Numbered from the stretch's first letter, positions 1-6,309 are shown. The stretch is DNA of 12,206 nt from an uncultured Prevotella sp. (GCA_900770025.1 CAAGIW010000011.1:1-12206); one strand, 5' to 3'. Numbers and translations are program-made. The notes: generated by a model from the letters alone, not told the origin.

Positions 1-163
1 GAGCTATCGCGGCTTATTGTGTCTTTCCAAAGAAGCCGTGTATCAATGTGCAACGAACATTAGATACACAACTTTCTTTGTTTTGAATTCATCGAACTCA
101 CGTTATATTACAAACAAAGGGAAAAGAAAATCTCTCTTCCCCTTGTTTTCCTGTTTGTGCTGA
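1..163. other. Left edge, no supportable gene
   Basis: Three short plus-strand frames are open from the window edge. The longest runs to about position 200 without a stop, but its translation resembles no family I recognise, and the 3' part is low-complexity purine/pyrimidine sequence. No promoter of the TAnnTTTG kind and no convincing hairpin is visible. It could contain the last codons of a gene that starts outside the window, but I cannot support one. Confidence 0.3.
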
Positions 164-431
164 TTACCCAAACACCCCATCGGTAAGACTTACTGCCTGA
201 ATTTTCTTGTCGAGGCTCACCTTGACTTCGTCTTCTTCCTCCTTGCATGGCATAGATTGAGCAAGCTCATCTCTGCTCATGCTTCGTTCGTCAGTTGGCA
301 TACACCTCCGTCGAGGTCACGCTGCCATGACCCAGCATTTCCTTCACCGCAGAGATGTCAGCTCCCGCCGTGATGGCGAGGGTGGCTGTTGTATGGCGGC
401 TGGTGCACCTTGCTGAAGCAGTCTCTGCACA
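164..431 (-). pseudogene. Tyrosine recombinase (phage-type integrase), C-terminal remnant, frameshifted
   Basis: The minus strand encodes the end of a tyrosine recombinase catalytic domain. SRHTTATLAITAGADIS corresponds to the family's ARHTFAT block, with the catalytic Arg and the helix after it. MLGHGSVTSTEVYA holds the conserved LGH histidine and the tyrosine nucleophile. This frame stops at 291-293, but a neighbouring frame continues with TDERSMSRDELAQSM and ends SLTDGVFG at 164-166, as expected for an integrase tail, so a frameshift lies near 292-300. Another frame upstream (VQRLLQQ, about 410-428) suggests a second frameshift. The N-terminal DNA-binding domain and the first catalytic arginine are missing: reading upstream, the frame runs straight into the 22-base repeat array that begins at 439. 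It is therefore a dead gene, truncated at or near the outer edge of the left inverted-repeat arm. Family recognition is firm; the exact ends are approximate. Confidence 0.72.
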
Positions 432-433
432 TC

Positions 434-670
434 GTTTTGCAAAACGCACCATTTTGGAATGCAAAACGCACCATTTTGGAATGCAAAACGCACCGTTTTG
501 GAACGCAAAACGCACCATTTTAGAAAACACCCCAAATTGCTTTGGAATGCGAACAGCATTCAACCGGATTTTTGAACGCCCATTATCCCCTCATCATCAG
601 TCACTTATCTCATAACATAATCAGTGCCGCTCATGTTTTATTCTCCTCCCCTTGGGGAGGTCGGGTGGGG
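434..670 (+). repeat. Left arm of a 237-bp inverted repeat flanking the nitrogen locus
   Basis: This stretch matches the reverse complement of 11837-12073 base for base without a gap. By hand count there are 22 mismatches in 237 positions, about 91% identity. From outside to inside it contains four 22-base repeat units (439-526), a CACCCCAAA module (524-545), a stretch of about 100 bases with no further structure I can see, and the GC-rich palindrome CTCCTCCCCTTGGGGAGG followed by TCGGGTGGGG. The plus-strand frame through it is open in both arms, but most substitutions would change the amino acid, which argues against coding. It resembles a dispersed non-coding element of which two copies are visible here. 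Confidence 0.88.
439..526 (+). repeat. Tandem array of four 22-base units (left)
   Basis: Units lie at 439-460, 461-482, 483-504 and 505-526. Each begins GCAAAACGCACC, then A or G, then TTTT, and ends in five more variable bases. Each unit has dyad symmetry: CAAAA and TTTTG arms around a 7-base centre. In the third unit this extends to CAAAACG-CAC-CGTTTTG, a perfect 7-bp arm pair. There are no spacers between units. Confidence 0.9.
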
Positions 671-671
671 G
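646..671. repeat. GC-rich palindromic intergenic repeat (CCTCCCC/GGGGAGG type), left copy
   Basis: CTCCTCCCCTTGGGGAGG is a self-complementary core followed by TCGGGTGGGG. Related copies occur at 11778-11803 and 11835-11863, and a more distant cousin at 3927-3965 and 4062-4100. I know such palindromes as abundant intergenic repeats in Bacteroidales genomes; their role is unsettled. This copy forms the inner end of the left inverted-repeat arm. Confidence 0.7.
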
Positions 672-727
672 CTCTGTTTGGCTGGAGGGGGTCTTCTGTT
701 CCTTTCTCCTCACCCCTTCGGATGACA

Positions 728-775
728 AAGAAAAAGAGTTACGAATGTTGAAATGACTACAACAATCCGTAACTC
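728..775 (-). terminator. Intrinsic terminator of the glnK-amtB-asnB-amtB operon
   Basis: On the minus strand GAGTTACG pairs with CGTAACTC (736-743 with 768-775). An inner GTTG/CAAC pair shortens the loop, and the stem is followed directly by the T-rich run TTTTTCTTT. It lies about 28 bases past the stop of the last minus-strand gene, where a terminator is expected. Confidence 0.7.
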
Positions 776-804
776 ATAACTCATAACTCGTAATTCACAA
801 CTCT
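770..804. repeat. Degenerate 7-base tandem repeat (TAACTCA)
   Basis: Five consecutive heptads read TAACTCA, TAACTCA, TAACTCG, TAATTCA and CAACTCT, running into the stop codon of the first amtB. The first heptad contributes one arm of the terminator stem. A comparable imperfect repeat of AATTAAAG words sits at 11804-11827 near the other end of the locus. Confidence 0.7.
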
Positions 805-2185
805 AACCCTTCGCCTTGTTCTTCAGATGCTCCTCATACTCCGCAATCTCGCGCTCGGCAATGTGGGCCAGTCCGTAGTGTTCGTCGTGCTGCGAGAAGT
901 CGAGACCCACGCGTTCGCTGGCTTCGCTCACGCGCATTGGTATCATGTGGTCGATGAGCCAGTAGCCGAAGTAGCTCATCAGGAAGGTGTAGGTGATGAC
1001 GATGGCCACGGCCAACAGATGGTACAGGAAGATGACGAAGCCCTCCCAAGTGCCGGCTATCAGTCCCTCCTGGATGAAGATTCCGGTGAGCACCGTGCCG
1101 AAGATACCGCCCGTGCCGTGGGTGGGGAACACGTCGAGGGCATCATCCACACGCGACTGGCTGCGCCAATATACGGCGATGTTGCAGATGATGGTGATGA
1201 CAAACGAGATGAAGATGCTCTGGCCCACCGTGACATAGCCGGCCGAAGGGGTGATGGCCACCAAGCCCACCACGCAGCCCACGGCAGCACCCATGGCAGA
1301 AGGCTTGCGCCCACGCAGACAGTCGAAGAATATCCACGTCATCATGGCGGTGGCAGAGGCCGTGTTGGTGTTGAGGAATGCTTTCACTGCCGTGCCGTCG
1401 GCATGGAGCGAGGAGCCTGCATTGAAGCCAAACCAGCCCAACCACAGCATGGCGGCACCCAAAAGCACAAACGGGATGTTGGCAGGCTCGGCCTTGCGCG
1501 TGGCAGAGGAGCGCCGGCCAAGGAAGATGGCTCCGGCCAAGGCAGCCACACCCGATGAGGCATGTACCACGATGCCGCCGGCGAAATCCACCACGCCCCA
1601 TTTCAGGAAGAGGCCGTCGGGGTGCCACGTCATGTGTGCCAAGGGACAATAGATGACCACAAAGAAGAAGATCATGAAGAACAGGTAGGCCGAGAACCTG
1701 ACACGCTCGGCAAAAGAGCCTGTGATGAGCGAGGGCGTGATGATGGCAAACTTCATCTGAAACAAGGCGAAAAGAGCCAAGGGGATGGTGGCGCCGCCCA
1801 GCGTGTTGCCCGTGGGTGTGGTATATACGTCGCCTCCCACATGCTCGAACATCAGGAAGGTGAAGGGATTGCCGATGATGCCGGCAATATCGTCGCCGAA
1901 ACAGAGGCTGAAACCGAAGACCACCCACAGCACGCTGATGATGCCCATGGCAATGAAACTCTGCAGCATGGTGGAAATGACGTTCTTGGCGCCCACCATG
2001 CCGCCATAGAAGAACGAGAGGCCTGGTGTCATCATCAGTACAAAGATGGTGGCAGTGATGAGCCATGCCACGTCTGCCGTGTCTATGACCGACAGGTCGC
2101 AAGTAAAGGAAGGCTCCTTGGCGAAAAGACCGGCGATGGCAATCACCACCATGGCGGTCATAAGTATTATCCAACGTTTTTTCAT
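803..2185 (-). CDS. amtB: Ammonium transporter, AmtB type (E. coli-like subfamily)
   Basis: Inner-membrane ammonium channel of the Amt/Mep/Rh family, 460 residues. It has a hydrophobic N-terminal segment (about 4-22, possibly a cleaved signal as in E. coli AmtB), then FYGGMVGAKN (about 59-68), TGSFAERVRFSA (155-166), VDFAGGIVVHASSG (199-212) and DDALDVFPTHGTGGIFG (347-363). Asp200, His208 and His356 correspond to the conserved Asp160, His168 and His318 of E. coli AmtB, and GWFGFNAGS (250-258) carries the pore Trp and Ser. The cytoplasmic tail has GLDFSQHDEHYG (427-438) and a charged C-terminal extension. I chose the ATG at 2183-2185 (MKKRW); an in-frame TTG six bases upstream is less likely. 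It begins 16 bases after asnB ends, so the two are surely co-transcribed, and it is the last gene of the operon. It is clearly not a recent duplicate of the amtB at 4101-5390, which belongs to a different subfamily. Confidence 0.96.
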   Translation of the reverse strand: MKKRWIILMTAMVVIAIAGLFAKEPSFTCDLSVIDTADVAWLITATIFVLMMTPGLSFFYGGMVGAKNVISTMLQSFIAMGIISVLWVVFGFSLCFGDDIAGIIGNPFTFLMFEHVGGDVYTTPTGNTLGGATIPLALFALFQMKFAIITPSLITGSFAERVRFSAYLFFMIFFFVVIYCPLAHMTWHPDGLFLKWGVVDFAGGIVVHASSGVAALAGAIFLGRRSSATRKAEPANIPFVLLGAAMLWLGWFGFNAGSSLHADGTAVKAFLNTNTASATAMMTWIFFDCLRGRKPSAMGAAVGCVVGLVAITPSAGYVTVGQSIFISFVITIICNIAVYWRSQSRVDDALDVFPTHGTGGIFGTVLTGIFIQEGLIAGTWEGFVIFLYHLLAVAIVITYTFLMSYFGYWLIDHMIPMRVSEASERVGLDFSQHDEHYGLAHIAEREIAEYEEHLKNKAKG

Positions 2186-2201
2186 AATCAAATACGGGTT
2201 G

Positions 2202-3866
2202 TTATAGTGCGGCTTCGTGTACTCCTGCCACGGCTCTACCGCTGGGCTCGTTCATATTCTTGAAAGAGGCGTCCCATGCCAAGGCCTCGGCGGTGCTGCA
2301 AGCCACGCTGGGCACGCTGGGCACACTGAGTGCTGCGGAATCGCTGGGGAAATGTTCGGCAAAGATAGAGCGGTAATAGTATTCCTCTTTGTTGCGTGGC
2401 GGGTTGATGGGGAAGCGCTCGGCGGCATGTGCCATCTGCTCGTCGCTCACCGCAGAGGCCGTGATCTGCTTCAGTGTGTCGATCCATGAGTAACCCACGC
2501 CGTCGCTGAACTGCTCCTTCTGCCGCCAAGCCACTTCGGTGGGCAACATGCTGCTGAAGGCTTCGCGCACAATCTTCTTCTCCATGGTCTTTCCTGGGCA
2601 CATCTTGGCTGCGGGATTGGTGCGCATGGCCACGTCGAGGAACTCTTTGTCGAGGAAGGGAACGCGCCCCTCCACGCCCCATGCCGACAGACTCTTGTTG
2701 GCACGCAGGCAGTCGTAGAGATAGAGTTTGGAGAGCTTGCGCACCGTTTCTTCATGGAATGCCTTGGCATCGGGAGCCTTGTGGAAATACAGGTAGCCGC
2801 CAAAGATTTCGTCGGCACCCTCGCCCGAGAGCACCATCTTGATGCCCATCGACTTAATGACCCTTGCCAACAGGTACATGGGCGTGGATGCCCTGACCGT
2901 GGTCACGTCGTAGGTCTCTATATAATAGATGACGTCGCGGATGGCGTCGAGTCCCTCCTGTATGGTGTAGTTGATCTCGTGGTGCACGGTGCCGATGTGG
3001 TCGGCCACCAACTTGGCCTTGGCCAAATCGGGAGCCCCCTTCAGTCCCACGGCAAAGGAGTGGAGGCGTGGCCACCAGGCACGGGTGGAGCCATCGTCTT
3101 CGATGCGGTTCTCCGAGAACTTCTCGGCAATGGCGCTGATGACAGAGGAGTCAAGTCCGCCCGACAGCAGTACGCCGTAGGGCACATCGCTCATCAGTTG
3201 TCTTTTCACCGCATCTTCAAGAGCATCGTGTATGCTGTCCACGCTGGCCGGATTGTCTTTGACCTGCTCGTAGTCCATCCAGTCGCGTGTGTAATATCTC
3301 TTCATTTTTCCCTCCTTGCTATAATAATAATGTCCAGGCAGGAAGGGTTCGTATCTGTCGCAGTTGCCCTCCAAGGCTTTCAGTTCGCTGGCCACATACA
3401 CCTTGCCGTCGTTGTCGTAGCCGATGTAGAGGGGAATGACGCCGATGGGGTCGCGGGCGATGAGAAACGAGTCGGTCTCTGCATCATAGAGGGCAAAGGC
3501 GAAGATGCCGCTGAGTTCCTCCAAGAAGTGGATGCCCTTGTCGCGATACAGGGCCAGAATCACTTCGCAGTCGCTGCCCGTTTGGAACTGGTAGGTGTCG
3601 GCATAGCGCTTGCGTATTTCCTGATGGTTGTAGATTTCGCCGTTGACTGCCAGCACCTGCTTCATGTCGGGACTGAACAATGGCTGTTTGCCCGATTCGG
3701 GATCGACGATAGACAGACGTTCGTGGGCAAGAATGGCAGTGCCACCGCAATAGATGCCGCTCCAGTCGGGACCGCGGTGACGGATTCTTCGGCTCATGGC
3801 CAGTGCTTTCTCTCTGAGTTCAGATGTTTGTTGCTGGATGTTGAAGATTGATACGATTCCACACAT
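2202..3866 (-). CDS. asnB: Asparagine synthase B, glutamine-hydrolysing
   Basis: Cytoplasmic enzyme that makes asparagine from aspartate, glutamine and ATP. The protein has 554 residues, to my knowledge the length of E. coli AsnB. The N-terminal class II glutaminase domain starts at the nucleophile Cys2 (MCGIVSIFN) and shows RHRGPDWSG (29-37), HERLSIVD (48-55), NGEIYNH (75-81) and GSDCEV (97-102). The synthetase domain has the ATP-pyrophosphatase loop SGGLDSS (235-241), SGEGADEIFGGY (347-358) and GRVPFLDKEFLD (400-411). The tail PSGRAVAGVHEAAL is typical of bacterial AsnB. A short tandem duplication gives SVPSVPSVA near residues 514-522. It is preceded by a 234-base gap with large inverted repeats and followed after 16 bases by amtB. 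In this context it channels freshly fixed glutamine nitrogen into asparagine. Cys2 and the full glutaminase domain argue against the ammonia-only AsnA type. Confidence 0.97.
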   Translation of the reverse strand: MCGIVSIFNIQQQTSELREKALAMSRRIRHRGPDWSGIYCGGTAILAHERLSIVDPESGKQPLFSPDMKQVLAVNGEIYNHQEIRKRYADTYQFQTGSDCEVILALYRDKGIHFLEELSGIFAFALYDAETDSFLIARDPIGVIPLYIGYDNDGKVYVASELKALEGNCDRYEPFLPGHYYYSKEGKMKRYYTRDWMDYEQVKDNPASVDSIHDALEDAVKRQLMSDVPYGVLLSGGLDSSVISAIAEKFSENRIEDDGSTRAWWPRLHSFAVGLKGAPDLAKAKLVADHIGTVHHEINYTIQEGLDAIRDVIYYIETYDVTTVRASTPMYLLARVIKSMGIKMVLSGEGADEIFGGYLYFHKAPDAKAFHEETVRKLSKLYLYDCLRANKSLSAWGVEGRVPFLDKEFLDVAMRTNPAAKMCPGKTMEKKIVREAFSSMLPTEVAWRQKEQFSDGVGYSWIDTLKQITASAVSDEQMAHAAERFPINPPRNKEEYYYRSIFAEHFPSDSAALSVPSVPSVACSTAEALAWDASFKNMNEPSGRAVAGVHEAAL

Positions 3867-3926
3867 AATTGTTATTCTTTTTATCGTTCTGCGTTTTCAG
3901 CCTCACTCCTGACCCATAAGAGAAGG

Positions 3927-4100
3927 AGCCTCACCCCCGACCCCTCTCCAAGAGAGAGGAGAGATGATATGTTTTGCTGCTGAAAATTTAACGGGTTGAT
4001 GAATGTTTGCTATTTTTTTTAAAGAAGTCTTACCCCCGGCCCCTCACCTTAGAAGGTAATTATCTCCCCTCTCTCTTGGAGAGGGGCCGGGGGTGAGGCT
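3927..4100. repeat. Paired 39-base inverted repeats between amtB and asnB
   Basis: The arm at 3927-3965 matches the reverse complement of 4062-4100 with two mismatches in 39 bases. It reads AGCCTCACCCCC, then a pyrimidine-rich part ending CTCTCCAAGAGAGAGG. Each arm also folds on itself (CCCCTCTC-CAAGA-GAGAGGGG in the right arm). A third partial copy at about 4028-4045 pairs with 4080-4098, and the small palindrome ACCTTAGAAGGT lies between them. The right arm abuts the stop codon of the upstream amtB. The transcript between amtB and asnB can thus form strong alternative hairpins, but no U-run follows, so this is not a classical terminator. It may lower asnB and distal amtB expression relative to glnK-amtB, or protect the upstream message from decay. 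Confidence 0.85.
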
Positions 4101-5390
4101 TTAGTTAAAGCAGCTTTCGCCGTGCTCGTAGATATCCAGACCTTCTTCCTCGATGCGCTTGTCAACGCGGATTCCGGCAATCTTCTTGATGGTGAAGAAC
4201 AGGATGATGCCTGCCACGGCAGCCCAGAGGTCGATGGCCAACACTCCTAAGGCCTGAGCACCGAGGAAACCGAAGCCTCCGCCATAGAAGGTGCCGCCGT
4301 CAACAGCCAACAGACCGGTCATCAGGGTGCCCAGAATACCACACACACCGTGCACGGAGCTTGCACCAACGGGGTCGTCGATGTGCAGTTTGGCATCAAT
4401 GAACTCGATGGAGAACACCAATACGATACCTGCCACCAGTCCGATGATGGCTGCACCGAGAGGAGACACGAGGTCGCAACCGGCAGTGATGGCCACCAAA
4501 CCTGCCAAAACACCGTTGAGGGTGAGAGAGAATGAGGGTTTGCCATACTTCAGCCAAGAGGTGAACATGGTGCCGATACCGCCTGCAGCGGCAGCAAGAT
4601 TGGTGGTGAGGAACACGTGTGAGATGGCTTCACGGTTCACTTCGCCAGAGGCTGCCAACTGAGAACCGGGGTTGAAACCAAACCAGCCGAACCACAGGAT
4701 GAACACGCCAAGTGCGGCGGCCATCAGGTTGTGGCCGGGAATGGCGCGACTCTTGCCGTTCTTGTCGTATTTGCCCAAGCGCGGACCCAAGGCAATGGCG
4801 CCCACAAAGGCCAGCACACCACCCACGGAGTGCACGATGGCAGAGCCTGCAAAGTCGTGGAAAGTGGCGCCAAAGGTGGTCATCATAAAGCTGCCCTCGT
4901 CACCGTTCATCAGCCATCCGCCTCCCCAAGTCCAGTGACCAGAGATGGGATAGATGAGCAGAGAGATGAAAACGGAATAGACGCAGTACATGGAGAACTT
5001 GGTTCGTTCTGCCATGGCGCCTGAAACGATGGTGGCGGCAGTGGCGCAGAACACTGTTTGGAAAATCAGAAAGCCCTCTACCGGCAGGTCAAAGCCTGGG
5101 TCGTAGAAGGATATGTCGCCGAAGTGGGGCATTCCGATGAAGCCTTCGCCACCGCTTCCGAACATGAAGCCGAAGCCGATGAGCCAGAAAAGGATGGATC
5201 CGAACATGAAATCCACGAAGTTTTTGAACAGAATGTTGGCAGTGTTCTTGCTGCGGGTGAAACCAGCTTCGCACAATGCGAATCCCGGCTGCATGAAGAA
5301 CACAAGCATTGCAGCCAGCAACATCCATACGGTATCCAATGAAAGAGCCATATCGGCAATCGCATCAGCATTTAAAAACAGGTGTGTCAT
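4101..5390 (-). CDS. amtB: Ammonium transporter, glnK-linked (second Amt subfamily)
   Basis: Inner-membrane ammonium channel, 429 residues, without a cleavable signal. Visible blocks are MQPGFALCEAGFTRSKNTAN (33-52), SGAMAERTKFSMY (123-135), FHDFAGSAIVHSVGG (177-191), LWFGWFGFNPGS (232-243) and IDDPVGASSVHGVCGILG (337-354). Asp179, His187 and His347 match the conserved Asp and the two pore histidines of AmtB. The C-terminal tail GIRVDKRIEEEGLDIYEHGE (406-425) is the cytoplasmic region that in other Amt proteins couples subunits and meets P-II. The EAGFTRSKN signature and the short N-terminus place it apart from the E. coli-like amtB at 803-2185. It lies 174 bases downstream of glnK, the classical pairing, so it is the most likely partner of GlnK. 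Its leader holds a direct repeat and a GC-rich hairpin. Confidence 0.97.
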   Translation of the reverse strand: MTHLFLNADAIADMALSLDTVWMLLAAMLVFFMQPGFALCEAGFTRSKNTANILFKNFVDFMFGSILFWLIGFGFMFGSGGEGFIGMPHFGDISFYDPGFDLPVEGFLIFQTVFCATAATIVSGAMAERTKFSMYCVYSVFISLLIYPISGHWTWGGGWLMNGDEGSFMMTTFGATFHDFAGSAIVHSVGGVLAFVGAIALGPRLGKYDKNGKSRAIPGHNLMAAALGVFILWFGWFGFNPGSQLAASGEVNREAISHVFLTTNLAAAAGGIGTMFTSWLKYGKPSFSLTLNGVLAGLVAITAGCDLVSPLGAAIIGLVAGIVLVFSIEFIDAKLHIDDPVGASSVHGVCGILGTLMTGLLAVDGGTFYGGGFGFLGAQALGVLAIDLWAAVAGIILFFTIKKIAGIRVDKRIEEEGLDIYEHGESCFN

Positions 5391-5396
5391 AATCGT

Positions 5397-5486
5397 TGTG
5401 TTTTATTTTTGGCGGGAATTGTCCGGCCCGCCGTGGTTTGTGTTTGTGTTGTTATTATCCCAAATACGCTTGTTTGTGTTGTTATT
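5397..5486 (-). promoter_or_regulatory. Structured leader of the glnK-linked amtB
   Basis: Three elements lie just upstream of the amtB start. An exact 16-base direct repeat, TGTTTGTGTTGTTATT on the plus strand, occurs at 5441-5456 and 5471-5486, a 30-base period. A GC-rich inverted repeat GGCGGG/CCCGCC (5411-5416 with 5427-5432) makes a hairpin whose base is 20 bases from the start codon. The minus-strand word AAAATAAAACACA at 5397-5409 recurs in the leader of the porin gene (8516-8528). Repeated words at fixed period suggest an operator or a leader-RNA signal. No TAnnTTTG promoter is obvious here, so read-through from glnK is expected. Confidence 0.5.
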
Positions 5487-5523
5487 TATTCCCTATTGTA
5501 TGGTATATCAGGATAAGATGATG

Positions 5524-5545
5524 GTGGAACTGCTCACTTTTCCAC
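5524..5545 (-). other. Small hairpin between glnK and amtB
   Basis: GTGGAA and TTCCAC form a 6-bp stem with a 10-base loop, 20 bases past the glnK stop. The sequence after it on the minus strand is only weakly U-rich, so termination, if any, would be partial. Such a hairpin could allow more glnK than amtB message. Confidence 0.35.
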
Positions 5546-5564
5546 TAAGATTGTGGCGCAGTTT

Positions 5565-5921
5565 TTATTTCTCTTGTTCTGCATTGTATAGCGCTATGTC
5601 ACCACGCTCTGCGGTACGGATGCGCACGGCATCCTCGATGGGTATCACAAAGATGCGCCCGTCGCCTATCTCTCCGGTATAGGCGGCCTTCTGGATGGCA
5701 GTCACGGTGCGTTCAACGTTCTTGTCGCGTACCACCACATTGATCAGAATGCGCTCGATGCAGCTCGTGTCGTACATCACGCCACGGTAAATACGTGCCT
5801 GGCGCATCTTGCCCTCTCCCCTTACATCATAGTAAGAGAACCACTCAATGTCGGCGGCAAGCAGTGCTTCCTTCACATCCTCAAACTTCGTCTTGCGGAT
5901 GATTGCTTCAATCTTTTTCAT
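5565..5921 (-). CDS. glnK: P-II nitrogen regulatory protein
   Basis: Small trimeric signal protein that reads ATP/ADP and 2-oxoglutarate and, when linked to amtB, usually docks on the channel to close it. It has 118 residues, near the usual 112. It starts MKKIEAIIRKTKFEDVKEAL like GlnB/GlnK, has the B-loop TGEIGDGRIFV (82-92) that matches the P-II C-terminal signature, and a C-loop region RIRTAERGD (100-108). The T-loop is GEGKMRQARIYRGVMYDTSCIER (about 35-57) and is one residue shorter than in E. coli GlnB. Tyr50 falls where the uridylylated Tyr51 lies, but its surroundings (MYDTS) differ, and the Gln39 used for 2-oxoglutarate binding appears as Met39 or a shifted Gln41. It is first in the operon, with a good promoter and an AGGAGAGG ribosome-binding site 5 bases before ATG. 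Whether it is uridylylated here is unknown. Confidence 0.96.
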   Translation of the reverse strand: MKKIEAIIRKTKFEDVKEALLAADIEWFSYYDVRGEGKMRQARIYRGVMYDTSCIERILINVVVRDKNVERTVTAIQKAAYTGEIGDGRIFVIPIEDAVRIRTAERGDIALYNAEQEK

Positions 5922-5926
5922 GTTTA

Positions 5927-5934
5927 CCTCTCCT
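5927..5934 (-). promoter_or_regulatory. Strong ribosome-binding site of glnK
   Basis: On the minus strand AGGAGAGG ends 5 bases before the glnK ATG. Most other starts in this window have only A-rich sequence and no Shine-Dalgarno, so this site stands out and supports the chosen start. Confidence 0.75.
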
Positions 5935-5975
5935 ATTAGTTAATAATTGTGTAACATTTTGATAACTTTTCGATG

Positions 5976-6006
5976 CAAAATTACCGCAAAGTGTTAGTTT
6001 GACAAA
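5976..6006 (-). promoter_or_regulatory. glnK operon promoter, Bacteroidetes type
   Basis: On the minus strand TTTG (6003-6006), a 19-base spacer and TAATTTTG (5976-5983) match the Bacteroidetes sigma-ABfr consensus TTTG-N19-21-TAnnTTTG exactly. Transcription would start near 5966-5970 and give a 5' leader of about 45 bases before glnK. Confidence 0.75.
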
Positions 6007-6182
6007 GTAAAATACTTCAAAAAGAAACTGAATTTGAATAATAATTAACAAACATTGAAAACATAACCTCATTTGCTTTCGGATTGAAAGAAAAAGTATG
6101 AAAAATGTAATAATTTGCAATTTTCGTGTAAAAAGTAGAATAAATTGCGTGGGTTTTCATCAGAAAATATATCATATTGTCG

Positions 6183-6190
6183 TATCTTTG
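6183..6190 (+). promoter_or_regulatory. dapF operon -7 promoter element
   Basis: TATCTTTG fits TAnnTTTG exactly, in the very common Bacteroidetes context TATCTTTGCA. A matching TTTG at the usual spacing is not visible, so only the -7 half is well supported. The leader to dapF would be about 110 bases and contains a 17-codon Lys-rich frame (6199-6252). Confidence 0.55.
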
Positions 6191-6309
6191 CAGTGGAAAT
6201 GAAACAAAAGGACAGTAAACAGGCGAGCAAAGCGACATTTGTTCATTTCTGAAACATAAGAGAGAAAAGACATAAGTACAGACATAATTAAGGTTTAAAG
6301 ATTGAAACA

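Larger units (their letters stand above)
5922..6309. promoter_or_regulatory. Divergent control region between glnK and dapF
   Basis: This 388-base AT-rich stretch separates the two transcription units and holds at least one promoter in each direction. The frames open in it encode low-complexity products rich in Phe, Tyr and Ser and look like noise. I saw no sigma-54 type GGC-TGC pair. Upstream activator sites for either operon would be expected here, but no clear dyad operator stands out. Confidence 0.7.

Noticed and set aside
439..526. CRISPR array
   Set aside because: The 22-base units adjoin directly, with at most five variable bases and no spacers, and no cas genes are present.
291..563. 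A 90-codon minus-strand gene
   Set aside because: It is a chimera: its first half is the repeat array and its second half the integrase remnant. Only the integrase part is meaningful.
355..615. Protein gene across the left repeat arm (86 codons), and its mirror at 11892-12080
   Set aside because: Both frames are translations of the repeat array and its flank. Between the two arms most base differences alter the amino acid, and the two frames begin at different starts, so there is no sign of selection on a protein.
1143..2174. Long alternative frame of 343 codons inside amtB
   Set aside because: It overlaps the true amtB frame fully, is rich in His, Arg and Cys as expected of an out-of-frame reading of GC-rich codons, and matches no family I know. 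The plus-strand frames at 827-1558 and 1562-2263 fail for the same reason.
2754..3851. 365-codon plus-strand frame opposite asnB
   Set aside because: It is antisense to a complete asnB with all catalytic motifs, and its product has no recognisable domain.
5922..6309. Sigma-54 promoter for glnK or the gln genes
   Set aside because: No GGC/TGC element pair at the required spacing was found; the Bacteroidetes TTTG/TAnnTTTG promoter fits instead.
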